In this document: in pieces, positions 1-6,177 of the stretch | Layout: each line of letters starts with the position of its first letter | How positions within the stretch are numbered: position 1 is the stretch's first letter | Assembly (NCBI GenBank): GCA_004375725.1 | Contig: SOKS01000178.1 | Coordinates: 1 to 13,717, forward strand | Direction: 5' to 3' | Origin: Dehalococcoidia bacterium | GTDB lineage: Bacteria > Chloroflexota > Dehalococcoidia > Dehalococcoidales > RBG-16-60-22 | Length of the DNA stretch: 13,717 bases | The notes under the pieces: model-generated | Told to the model about the DNA's origin: nothing | Databases searched by the model: none | What the model saw: only the letters and a program-made list of their open reading frames with translations | Made by a program: the position numbers and the translations under genes

Positions 1-39
1 TTCTTGACTGGCATAAGGTTCTTTACTTTCCACTTTCAA
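1..39 (-). CDS. 5' end of an unidentified protein, cut by the window edge
   Basis: Only the first 13 codons are visible, starting with TTG at 39-37 and reading M-K-V-E-S-K-E-P-Y-A-S-Q-E without a stop to base 1. The start is supported by a perfect AGGAGG at 50-45 with a 5-base spacer; no ATG fits this ribosome binding site. It lies 72 bases downstream of the racemase-like gene on the same strand, so the two are probably co-transcribed. The peptide is too short to assign a family. The existence of a gene here rests on the ribosome binding site and the open frame. Confidence 0.6.
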   Translation of the reverse strand, partial: MKVESKEPYASQE

Positions 40-44
40 TTAAT

Positions 45-50
45 CCTCCT
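45..50 (-). promoter_or_regulatory. Strong ribosome binding site for the truncated gene
   Basis: AGGAGG on the minus strand, five bases before TTG at 39-37. It is the main reason to believe that a gene starts here. Confidence 0.6.
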
Positions 51-111
51 ATTTTAAATTCGTTCTGATTCGGTGGCAGATATGAAAAGAGGTGGCTCGT
101 CTCTGAAGTGA

Positions 112-774
112 TTACGCTATGCTGTCCAGCCTTTCTTTTAAGCGCTCTACCGACAGATGAGCGCTGGACATGATGGGTACTTTACGCCTGGCCTGAGGGA
201 CCTTTTCCACGGCTTTTTCAATGGAGGGCTGGGGTACGACGATTACCTTTACCTCCTCCATCAGCTGGTTCAGATGCTCTATGACAATGCGGTCGTGAGT
301 GGCCAAATCCCCGCGCCTCAGGGCGTCAAAAGCCCCCGGACACAGCAGTGTCTTCACTTCAGTTTTCTTTCCCCCAAGTTTGGCTTGTTCCTGGATTATT
401 TGCGAAGTTGATGCCAGCGCCCCGGGATGACTACCTAGGATACCGATATGGTCACTCGCACCCATTGCCTCATCGGTCATGATTTCAAGTACCGCCATAA
501 CCGGGATGTTGACCGCGTTTTCAATTTCTTCGGCCAGGCGACCGAAGGCAGTGCAGGTGAACAGCACGACCTCTGCCCCGGACTCCTCAGCAAAAGACGC
601 CAGCGTTTTAAGCCGCCGCACGACATGCCTGCGAAACTGTTCCTCCGCCATAGACAGTAGCCCTTCGTCAACAAGGTGGACAACTTCCACATCGGGCATG
701 ATTTCAGAAGTTAATTCGTTAAACAAAGGAACATTGGAGCTCCCGGCATGGACCATGCCTACTTTTCGTCCCAT
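112..774 (-). CDS. Asp/Glu/hydantoin racemase-superfamily protein
   Basis: This 220-residue protein has the length and pattern of the Asp/Glu racemase fold. These cytoplasmic enzymes use paired cysteines to racemise or isomerise carboxylic acids, or to decarboxylate malonates. Features seen are an N-terminal strand ending in H9-A10-G11, the DEGLL motif near 36-40, and the first-lobe cysteine in LFTCTAFG (C74). The second-lobe site, normally a cysteine loop, reads VVPQPS (179-184) and has no cysteine. C145 (LLCPGAFDA) lies elsewhere. From memory, a subfamily with a QAS-type second loop exists, so this may be a divergent branch rather than a broken enzyme. The start has GGAGG six bases upstream. 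It diverges from the HAD-like gene and precedes the truncated gene. The exact substrate is unknown. Confidence 0.75.
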   Translation of the reverse strand: MGRKVGMVHAGSSNVPLFNELTSEIMPDVEVVHLVDEGLLSMAEEQFRRHVVRRLKTLASFAEESGAEVVLFTCTAFGRLAEEIENAVNIPVMAVLEIMTDEAMGASDHIGILGSHPGALASTSQIIQEQAKLGGKKTEVKTLLCPGAFDALRRGDLATHDRIVIEHLNQLMEEVKVIVVPQPSIEKAVEKVPQARRKVPIMSSAHLSVERLKERLDSIA

Positions 775-802
775 TCGATACCTCCAGATTGCAATTCAAG
801 TA

Positions 803-832
803 ATTTAACCATTAATCTGATTTCTATTTCAA
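803..832 (-). promoter_or_regulatory. Possible leftward promoter for the racemase-like gene
   Basis: On the minus strand, TTGAAA (832-827) and TTAAAT (808-803) are separated by 18 bases. This would start transcription about 20 bases before the GGAGG site of the racemase-like gene. The match to the sigma-70 consensus is moderate. Confidence 0.35.
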
Positions 833-847
833 CCTGTATAATTATCG

Positions 848-865
848 ATATGGCATGCGGCATAT
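848..865. promoter_or_regulatory. Imperfect dyad in the divergent promoter region, possible operator
   Basis: ATATG (848-852) and CATAT (861-865) are inverted arms around a centre containing the palindrome GCATGC (853-858). The 8-base palindrome TATCGATA (843-850) overlaps the left arm. The site lies between the two divergent promoter candidates, where a shared regulator would bind. No regulator gene is visible in the window, so this is only a candidate. Confidence 0.25.
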
Positions 866-874
866 TAATAACTC

Positions 875-903
875 TTGACAGCAGGGACGAAAAAGAACTA
901 AAT
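875..903 (+). promoter_or_regulatory. Possible rightward promoter for the catabolic operon
   Basis: A perfect TTGACA at 875-880 is followed after 17 bases by CTAAAT (898-903), a weak -10. The downstream stretch to the AAAGGAG at 932-938 is AT-rich. It would drive the HAD-like, amidohydrolase and FAH-family genes. Confidence 0.4.
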
Positions 904-952
904 ATTTAAGATATATTGCGGGCGTTAAAGTAAAGGAGTTGTTGAGATAACT

Positions 953-1903
953 ATGAAGATGGAAGATATTAAAAAAGTGGGGGTCGTCGGTGCGGGCATA
1001 ATGGGCTCCGGGATAGCTATTAACTTTGCCCTATGGGGATACCCAACGATGCTTTGCGATGTCAGCGAAAATGTTCTGGAACAGTCCTTAAAGAAGATAG
1101 CACTGGACCTGGATATCTTTGTTCAAGAAGGGCTGGTAACTCGCCAGCAGGTGGCTGCAGCTCTGGCTCGAATAACCACCACTACCGAGCTGGCGGCAGT
1201 CGCCAAAAGCAGCGACTTCATAACCGAAGCTATAACCGAGAAAGTTGAGGATAAACAGGAGCTATTCAATGAGCTTGACCGGCAATGTCCAGCGCATACT
1301 ATCATCGCCAGCAATACCTCCTATCTGTTGCTCAGTGAATTTGGCGCCGCGGTTGAGAGACAGGATAAGATAACTATTACCCATTACTTCGTTCCGGCAC
1401 ACATCATTCCTGGAGTTGAAGTAGGGAGAGGTCCCGGAACGTCTGAGGAGACCGTTAATATTACTTGTGACTTAATGAAAAAAATTAAAAAAGTGCCGAT
1501 CCGGGTACTGAAGGAATCGTCCGGATGCCTGGTTAACAGTATACAAGCGGCTCTGCGGAGAGAATCATTACGCCTTTGGGCTGAGGGAGTGGCCACCGCC
1601 GAAGATATTGACCTGGGAGTTAGAGCTACTTTTGGCTTTCGCCTTCCCCTCGATGGGCCATTGACACACTATGACCTTTCCGGCGTCTGGAGATGGCCCG
1701 AAGATGTCCGGATTGCCTGGGCGGATAAACAATTTGACAGCGAGAAATACGGGCTGGGCGAAGCGGTGGCAGAAAAGATCAAGCGGCGTGTGGCCAAAGG
1801 GGTGCCCTGGATTATTGACCCGGAGCAACTTGAGGAGGTGAAGAGTAAAATAGAGAGGGAATACATTCATTGTCTTAAGAAATGGTACTGGTCCAAAGAA
1901 TAA
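953..1903 (+). CDS. 3-hydroxyacyl-CoA dehydrogenase family protein
   Basis: This 316-residue, NAD-dependent, cytoplasmic enzyme of the beta-hydroxyacid dehydrogenase type probably oxidises a 3-hydroxyacyl-CoA or a related hydroxy acid. The Rossmann motif GAGIMG is at 13-18, with D36 at the end of the second strand, which favours NAD over NADP. The family signatures ITEAITE (around 90-96), SNTS (120-123), the catalytic H144 in THYF and its partner E156, and N195 in CLVNS are all present. The loop after the catalytic histidine reads VPAH instead of the usual NPP, so the substrate may not be a standard acyl-CoA. The C-terminal helical domain starts near 190. The chosen ATG is 14 bases from AAAGGAG, a long spacer; the ATG at 959 is an alternative. 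It is the first gene of a three-gene set. Confidence 0.82.
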   Translation: MKMEDIKKVGVVGAGIMGSGIAINFALWGYPTMLCDVSENVLEQSLKKIALDLDIFVQEGLVTRQQVAAALARITTTTELAAVAKSSDFITEAITEKVEDKQELFNELDRQCPAHTIIASNTSYLLLSEFGAAVERQDKITITHYFVPAHIIPGVEVGRGPGTSEETVNITCDLMKKIKKVPIRVLKESSGCLVNSIQAALRRESLRLWAEGVATAEDIDLGVRATFGFRLPLDGPLTHYDLSGVWRWPEDVRIAWADKQFDSEKYGLGEAVAEKIKRRVAKGVPWIIDPEQLEEVKSKIEREYIHCLKKWYWSKE

Positions 1904-1950
1904 CCGAACAGTTATGTGCCTGACGCGTCTATTTTTTAGAGTGTCCACAG

Positions 1951-1966
1951 GTAATTAATTTATTAC
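1951..1966. repeat. AT-rich inverted repeat before the amidohydrolase gene
   Basis: GTAAT (1951-1955) and ATTAC (1962-1966) form inverted arms with a 6-base centre, just upstream of the GAGGAG ribosome binding site at 1972-1977. The arms are short and the sequence is AT-rich, so it may be chance. Confidence 0.2.
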
Positions 1967-1983
1967 ACTGAGAGGAGAAACGT

Positions 1984-2967
1984 ATGGAAGACTTCGAAAT
2001 CATTGACGTGCACGTTCACCTTTGCCGGGAAAAAGAGGAGGAGAGAGAGTACTTCCCGCTCCCGGGCCGCAGGGAACGTGACAGATGGGCGACACCGGAA
2101 AGAGCCATTGAGTATATGGATAGAAATAATATTTTGAAAACGGCTTTTATGATCCTTGTCCCCCGACAATACCGTGGTCCACTGTACGAGAAAGCAAAAC
2201 TGGGGGCGCTTCCCGAGGCTCAGAGGCGGAAGGAGAAGGAAAGAATCGGCAGGCAAATCGGGCCGATAATGCGTGAGATGAATGAGTGGGGATGCGGTGT
2301 CGGTCGCCGCCTGCCAAGATTACTGCCCTTTATAGGCATGTCTGATGACCTGGGGGGCCCCGAAGCTATAGCCGAAGAACTAGTCCTGAGAGCCGGCCAG
2401 GGAGCAAAAGGAGTGAAAATGCATCCGGGTCAGTTTTCCTATTATCCCGATGATGAGGTCTTCTGGCCGATGTACCAGAAATGCCAGGAACTGGGCCTGC
2501 CCATCCTGTCTGATTCCGGTCCGTGGCCGCATTCGCACCTCGTATTTATGTACCCCAACCCTCTGGGCTATAAACCATATGAGGATGAGCAAAATTTCGC
2601 CGAACCGAAGAACTGGGTGAAGGTTCTCGATGCCTTTCCGAAGCTAACCATTATACTGGCACATATTGGCTCTGCGTGGTGGGATGAAAGGATAGAGCTG
2701 GCGCAAAAGTACCCTAATGTCTACTTTGACACATCGCAGGGGTTTTCGGCTCCGGACCAGCTGCCGGTGGTTGCCCGACGCAGCCTCGCTGAGGAAGATG
2801 CCGTCAGAGTATTCCGCAAGATAGGTGTGGAAAGAATAATGTTTGGCACCGATTTGCCGGGAATACCGCTGCAACCACAGCTGGAACAAATACTGCGGCT
2901 CCCTTTTACTGATGAAGAGAAGCGAATGTTACTATCAGAGAATGCCAGGCGTATTCTCGGTATTTAA
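1984..2967 (+). CDS. Metal-dependent amidohydrolase (PF04909-like, ACMSD/TIM-barrel type)
   Basis: This 327-residue TIM-barrel hydrolase or decarboxylase belongs to the amidohydrolase-2 group, which includes ACMSD, gamma-resorcylate decarboxylase and pyrone hydrolases. The strand-1 metal motif is D8-V-H10-V-H12. Other visible sites are VKMHPGQ (H147), LAHIGS with H227, and the late aspartate in MFGTD (D290). In many relatives the strand after H147 ends in a His-Thr-Gly; here it is LSDSG, placing D177 where that histidine usually sits. A charged insertion rich in Glu and Arg at 15-34 is unusual. The start is supported by GAGGAG (1972-1977) with a 6-base spacer. It sits between an oxidising gene and an FAH-family gene, which suggests C-C or ester cleavage within one catabolic route. 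The substrate is unknown. Confidence 0.82.
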   Translation: MEDFEIIDVHVHLCREKEEEREYFPLPGRRERDRWATPERAIEYMDRNNILKTAFMILVPRQYRGPLYEKAKLGALPEAQRRKEKERIGRQIGPIMREMNEWGCGVGRRLPRLLPFIGMSDDLGGPEAIAEELVLRAGQGAKGVKMHPGQFSYYPDDEVFWPMYQKCQELGLPILSDSGPWPHSHLVFMYPNPLGYKPYEDEQNFAEPKNWVKVLDAFPKLTIILAHIGSAWWDERIELAQKYPNVYFDTSQGFSAPDQLPVVARRSLAEEDAVRVFRKIGVERIMFGTDLPGIPLQPQLEQILRLPFTDEEKRMLLSENARRILGI

Positions 2968-3040
2968 AGTAGTATAAAATAATTACTCTGCATTAATGAT
3001 AAAATATCAGGTAAGTAATTGGGCAAAGGAGAAAAAAGCA

Positions 3041-3802
3041 ATGAAAATAGCGCGTTTTCAGTGGCGGGGCAAGGTGACCTGGGGTGTTGTCGAGGGAGAA
3101 ACCATATTTTCTCTCGAGGGCAATATATATGGTGAATTTGAGAAAGGAGCCAGGTTGTGTCAACTGGGGGACGTAAAGCTTTTAGCGCCGGCTGAGCCCA
3201 GCATCACCATCGCCTGTGGCATGAACTACATGGACCATATTAAAGAGCTGGGCTGGGAGGTCCCCAAAGAGCCAGCGCTGTTTTTCAAACCAAAACACAC
3301 CATAATCGGTACGGAGGAGGCGGTAATATATCCTAAAATATCTCAGAATTTATGCTACGAGGGGGAATTGTGCTGCGTCATCAAGCGCCGGGCGAAAGAC
3401 GTGGCGGAGGATGAGGCGCTGGATTACATTCTAGGCTACACCTGCGGTAACGACTATACTGCCCCCGATATTACCGAAAAAGACGGGCGCCTGACCCGGT
3501 CCAAAGGCTTTGATACGTCTGGAGCACTGGGGCCCTTTCTGGTAACCGGTCTCGATTCCCACAACCTGAAAATCGGAAGTCGGCTCAATGGTAAAGTCCA
3601 GCAGGACAGCAATACCGGGCTTATGAACTTCGGCGTTGAGAAGCTGGTCAGCTACATATCGGCGTTTATGACCCTGCAACCGGGAGACGTGGTCTGGACG
3701 GGGACACCCGGGGGAGGTTTGTGTCCAGTGAAGTTGGGCGATGTTATTGAAGTGGAAATAGAAGGCATCGGCATTCTCAGGAACAGGGTGGTGGCACCGT
3801 AG
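3041..3802 (+). CDS. Fumarylacetoacetate hydrolase-family protein
   Basis: This 253-residue protein has the FAH fold, a metal-dependent family that cleaves or isomerises 1,3-diketo or 2-hydroxy-dienoate acids, or decarboxylates oxaloacetate-like acids. Metal ligands are seen as E107 and E109 in YEGEL and D138 in GNDY. The active-site motif NYMDHIKE (62-69), K155 in RSKGFDT and the WTGTPGG loop are intact. I chose the ATG at 3041 because AAAGGAG (3025-3031) lies nine bases before it and the family usually begins with MKI-type sequence. The in-frame ATG at 2996 would add 15 residues without a good ribosome binding site. It is the third gene of the catabolic set, 73 bases after the amidohydrolase. 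A dienedioate isomerase or hydratase-like role is possible but not provable here. Confidence 0.85.
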   Translation: MKIARFQWRGKVTWGVVEGETIFSLEGNIYGEFEKGARLCQLGDVKLLAPAEPSITIACGMNYMDHIKELGWEVPKEPALFFKPKHTIIGTEEAVIYPKISQNLCYEGELCCVIKRRAKDVAEDEALDYILGYTCGNDYTAPDITEKDGRLTRSKGFDTSGALGPFLVTGLDSHNLKIGSRLNGKVQQDSNTGLMNFGVEKLVSYISAFMTLQPGDVVWTGTPGGGLCPVKLGDVIEVEIEGIGILRNRVVAP

Positions 3803-3812
3803 AAGAAGAGGC

Positions 3813-3838
3813 AATACCGCCAGAAAAATAGCGGTGTT
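3813..3838 (+). terminator. Hairpin after the FAH-family gene, weak terminator candidate
   Basis: Arms 3813-3820 and 3831-3838 pair over 8 positions (core ACCGC/GCGGT, one G-T pair) around a 10-base loop. It starts 11 bases after the stop codon. No T-run follows, so termination would not be classical; it may protect the mRNA 3' end. Confidence 0.3.
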
Positions 3839-3843
3839 CACAA

Positions 3844-3870
3844 TTGGAAAAGTGATACCATCTTTTCCAA
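3844..3870. terminator. Perfect 9-bp hairpin between the catabolic and cobalamin operons
   Basis: TTGGAAAAG (3844-3852) and CTTTTCCAA (3862-3870) are perfect inverted arms with a 9-base loop. AT-rich sequence follows, without an uninterrupted T-run on either strand. It could act as a transcript end or RNA-processing structure for the upstream operon, or as a binding site near the promoter at 3890. Confidence 0.3.
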
Positions 3871-3889
3871 AAATATTTAAAATATTGCA

Positions 3890-3919
3890 TTGTCCACTCA
3901 AAATATAGTAAGTTATACT
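3890..3919 (+). promoter_or_regulatory. Promoter of the corrinoid operon
   Basis: TTGTCC (3890-3895) and TATACT (3914-3919) are spaced 18 bases apart. The predicted start, near 3926, is just before the first paired bases of the cobalamin riboswitch, as expected for a leader RNA. An overlapping GATAAT at 3924-3929 is an alternative -10. Confidence 0.5.
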
Positions 3920-3933
3920 TAAAGATAATATAC

Positions 3934-4047
3934 AGGGGTGCTCTGGCGCGAGCCAGGGCTTAAATGGAAGGCAAGTCGGTGCAAAACCGACACGGCCGCG
4001 CCACTGTGAGTGATGGATGGGCCATCACAAGTCAGAACGCCAGCCCT
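3934..4047 (+). promoter_or_regulatory. Cobalamin riboswitch (B12 element)
   Basis: The leader carries the B12-box core GCCACTG (4000-4006) and the surrounding helices of a cobalamin aptamer. AGGG (3934-3937) can close with CCCT (4044-4047). CTGGC/GCCAG (3943-3947 and 3952-3956) form a GCGA-capped hairpin. GTCGGT/ACCGAC (3975-3980 and 3986-3991) form the stem before the box. GTGATGG/CCATCAC (4010-4016 and 4022-4028) form a stem after it. A terminator lies 46 bases downstream and btuF starts at 4147, so adenosylcobalamin binding probably stops transcription of the whole uptake and salvage operon. The family assignment is firm; the exact ends are approximate. Confidence 0.93.
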
Positions 4048-4060
4048 TAATAGCCTACAT

Positions 4061-4079
4061 TACTCCGCGGGGAGGAGTA
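4061..4079 (+). promoter_or_regulatory. Expression-platform hairpin, possible antiterminator part
   Basis: TACTCC (4061-4066) and GGAGTA (4074-4079) pair around a GCGGGGA loop. The GGGGA in the loop (4069-4073) is complementary to TCCCC (4092-4096), which overlaps the 5' arm of the terminator. Alternative pairing could therefore open the terminator when no ligand is bound. The mechanism is inferred. Confidence 0.35.
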
Positions 4080-4093
4080 GGAATTTTTGTTTC

Positions 4094-4123
4094 CCCTCGC
4101 TGGAGCGAGGGTTTTTTATTTTT
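4094..4123 (+). terminator. Intrinsic terminator of the riboswitch
   Basis: CCCTCGC (4094-4100) and GCGAGGG (4105-4111) form a perfect 7-bp GC-rich stem with a TGGA loop, followed by T6-A-T5 (4112-4123). It ends 23 bases before btuF and is the expected off-switch of the cobalamin leader. Confidence 0.9.
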
Positions 4124-4146
4124 AATGCTATTAGCGGGAGAACGAG

Positions 4147-5115
4147 ATGAAGATAACGTGGCGAAGAATGGTAATGCTTTCCATAGTCCTGGTCGTAATA
4201 TTGGGTTTGCTGGTGACCTGCACCCCGTCTGCCACTGAGGAACCAACGGCACCTTATAACGGGAAGGCGGCATTTCCCCTGGAAATAATTGATCAGGCAG
4301 GCAGAACAGTCAGCGTGGATAAATTACCGGAAAAGATAATATCACTGGCGCCGAGCAATACTGAAATCCTGTACGCTCTGGGACTGGAAGACAGAGTGGT
4401 GGGGGTTACCGAATACTGTGATTACCCTGAAGCAGCCAGGCAGAAACCGCAGATAGGGGGGTATTCCACCGTTGATGTCGAGAAGGTGGTGGCAATTCAA
4501 CCGGACCTGATACTGGCGGCAAACCTGCACCAGGATGAGGTGGTACCACGGCTGGAGGGGCTCAATCTTACCGTACTGGTGCTGGCCCCGCGGACGATTG
4601 GGGAGGTTCTGGACGCAATAAGCCTGGTTGGTACCGCCGCGGGCAAAGCGGAAGAAGCGACTAATTTGACCGCGGAAATGGAGGGCCGGATTAAGGCAGT
4701 AACGGACAAAACGGCTCTTCCTGAGGAGCAGAGACCACGGGTTCTTTACGTTCTATGGCATAACCCACTGATGACGGTGGGCTCGGGGACCCGCATCCAT
4801 GAGCTTATCGAAAGGGCGGGAGGGATAAATATCGCACAGGACCTGACTGAAGAATACCCAAAGATAAGCCTGGAAGCTGTGATTATGGCCAACCCTCAGG
4901 TAATTATCGCCGGCAGCGGTCACGGCAGCGGACAGGATGTCCCGGTTCAGTTCGCGTTGGCTGAGCCGAGGTTGGCGGGAGTTGAGGCTCGATTGAACAA
5001 TCGGGTATATGAGATAGACTCTAACCTGACCAGTCGCCCCGGGCCAAGGATAGTTGATGGATTGGAGAAACTGGCGGAATTCATTCATCCGGAACTGTTT
5101 AAGGAGTCGCCATGA
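4147..5115 (+). CDS. btuF: Cobalamin-binding lipoprotein of an ABC importer
   Basis: This 322-residue substrate-binding protein (TroA/BtuF fold) captures corrinoid outside the membrane for BtuCD. Residues 1-25 form a lipoprotein signal: a basic stretch (K2, R6, R7), a hydrophobic run 8-23 and C25 as the likely lipidated cysteine. The residue before it is Thr (LVT-C), less usual than Gly or Ala. The mature protein opens with a Pro/Glu-rich linker, then the family pattern IISLAPSNTEILYALGL, a VTEYCDYP segment, and PDLILA before the linking helix. The second lobe has NPLMTVGSGT and IHELIERAGG. The ATG follows GGGAG by 6 bases. It is the first gene after the cobalamin riboswitch and overlaps btuC by 4 bases (ATGA), which strongly supports corrinoid rather than iron-siderophore as ligand. 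Confidence 0.92.
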   Translation: MKITWRRMVMLSIVLVVILGLLVTCTPSATEEPTAPYNGKAAFPLEIIDQAGRTVSVDKLPEKIISLAPSNTEILYALGLEDRVVGVTEYCDYPEAARQKPQIGGYSTVDVEKVVAIQPDLILAANLHQDEVVPRLEGLNLTVLVLAPRTIGEVLDAISLVGTAAGKAEEATNLTAEMEGRIKAVTDKTALPEEQRPRVLYVLWHNPLMTVGSGTRIHELIERAGGINIAQDLTEEYPKISLEAVIMANPQVIIAGSGHGSGQDVPVQFALAEPRLAGVEARLNNRVYEIDSNLTSRPGPRIVDGLEKLAEFIHPELFKESP

Positions 5116-6170
5116 ACGCTGCTCCGCCGGTGCATTTGCTCCACTGGCGTGGCCGGGTATACGGCATCGCCGGACTGATAATCCTGCTGGCAGTTGTCGC
5201 TGCCCTGGCGACGACGGTCGGAAGCGTTCAAATACCATTCTTGACCACCGGCAGTATTCTGCTGTCCAGGCTGCCGCTAATTGAAATAGTGCCTAAATGG
5301 GCGAGCACACTGGAAACGATTATCATTGATATACGGTTGCCCAGGGTCATACTGGCGGGGCTGGTTGGTGCGGCACTGGCGGCGGCCGGGGCTACATATC
5401 AGGGCCTTTTCCGGAATCCACTGGCTGACCCATATTTAATCGGCGTGGCGCAGGGCGCGGCGCTGGGAGCCGTGATCGGCTTTCTGCTTCCGCCGGGCTG
5501 GCACGCCCTGGGGTTCGGGATTATACCGCTGCTTGCCTTCACCGGTGCGCTCATCAGCACCACCGTGGTCTATATGCTGGCCCGCGTCGGCAAAACGTTG
5601 CCCGTAACGACGCTCATTCTGGCCGGCGTGGCACTCGGGGCGCTTTTATCCTCAATCGTCTCCTACCTCATAATTTCCAGCGGTGAAAAGATACACGGCA
5701 TCATGTTCTGGTTAATGGGTAGCTTTTCCTTGAGCCAGTGGTCAGAGGTGATAATGGTATTGCCCTATATTCTGACAGGCCTGGTTGTCCTCCTGCTTTA
5801 CGCTCGCTCATTAAATTTAATGCAGCTTGATGAAGAGCAGGCCCAGCAGCTCGGCATCAATGTGGAAAGGCTGAAGCTTGTCCTCCTCGGTGCGGCCACG
5901 CTCATCACTGCGGCCGCAGTCTCCTTCGTCGGCGTTATCGGCTTCGTCGGTATCCTCATTCCCCATGCGGTGCGCCTGATATGGGGCGCCGACTACCGAT
6001 TCCTGCTCCCCCTGTCAGTGCTCACCGGCGCTATTTTTCTTATTCTGGCTGATATAATTGCGCGCACCGTGCTGGCGCCGACCGAAATACCAATCGGTGT
6101 CATCACGGCTATCTGCGGTGCTCCCTTTTTCCTGTACCTGTTAAGACGTCGAAGGCGGGTAATTTTCTGA
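5112..6170 (+). CDS. btuC: Cobalamin ABC importer permease
   Basis: This 352-residue FecCD/BtuC-type permease has about ten hydrophobic membrane segments and forms the transmembrane channel with BtuD. Hallmarks are RLPRVILAGLVGAALAAAG, followed by YQGLFRNPLADPYLIGV (the family's core N-terminal block), then the SFVGVIGFVGILIPHAVRL block that holds the coupling region facing the ATPase. Near the end it has EIPIGVITAICGAPFF and a basic tail of five arginines. The start overlaps the btuF stop (ATGA), with AAGGAG (5101-5106) five bases upstream, so translation is probably coupled. The substrate is inferred from the riboswitch and the following cob genes. Confidence 0.93.
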   Translation: MNAAPPVHLLHWRGRVYGIAGLIILLAVVAALATTVGSVQIPFLTTGSILLSRLPLIEIVPKWASTLETIIIDIRLPRVILAGLVGAALAAAGATYQGLFRNPLADPYLIGVAQGAALGAVIGFLLPPGWHALGFGIIPLLAFTGALISTTVVYMLARVGKTLPVTTLILAGVALGALLSSIVSYLIISSGEKIHGIMFWLMGSFSLSQWSEVIMVLPYILTGLVVLLLYARSLNLMQLDEEQAQQLGINVERLKLVLLGAATLITAAAVSFVGVIGFVGILIPHAVRLIWGADYRFLLPLSVLTGAIFLILADIIARTVLAPTEIPIGVITAICGAPFFLYLLRRRRRVIF

Positions 6171-6177
6171 GGGAAAT

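Noticed and set aside
157..808. Rightward open frames opposite the racemase-like gene
   Set aside because: They lie antisense to a gene with clear family motifs and a ribosome binding site, and their translations show no family pattern.
2996..3040. Upstream ATG of the FAH-family gene
   Set aside because: It has no good ribosome binding site and adds a non-family N-terminus. The ATG at 3041 has AAAGGAG at a 9-base spacing.
4017..4238. A 73-codon rightward open frame over the riboswitch and btuF start
   Set aside because: It runs through the aptamer and the terminator, has no ribosome binding site and overlaps btuF out of frame. The structured RNA explains the sequence.
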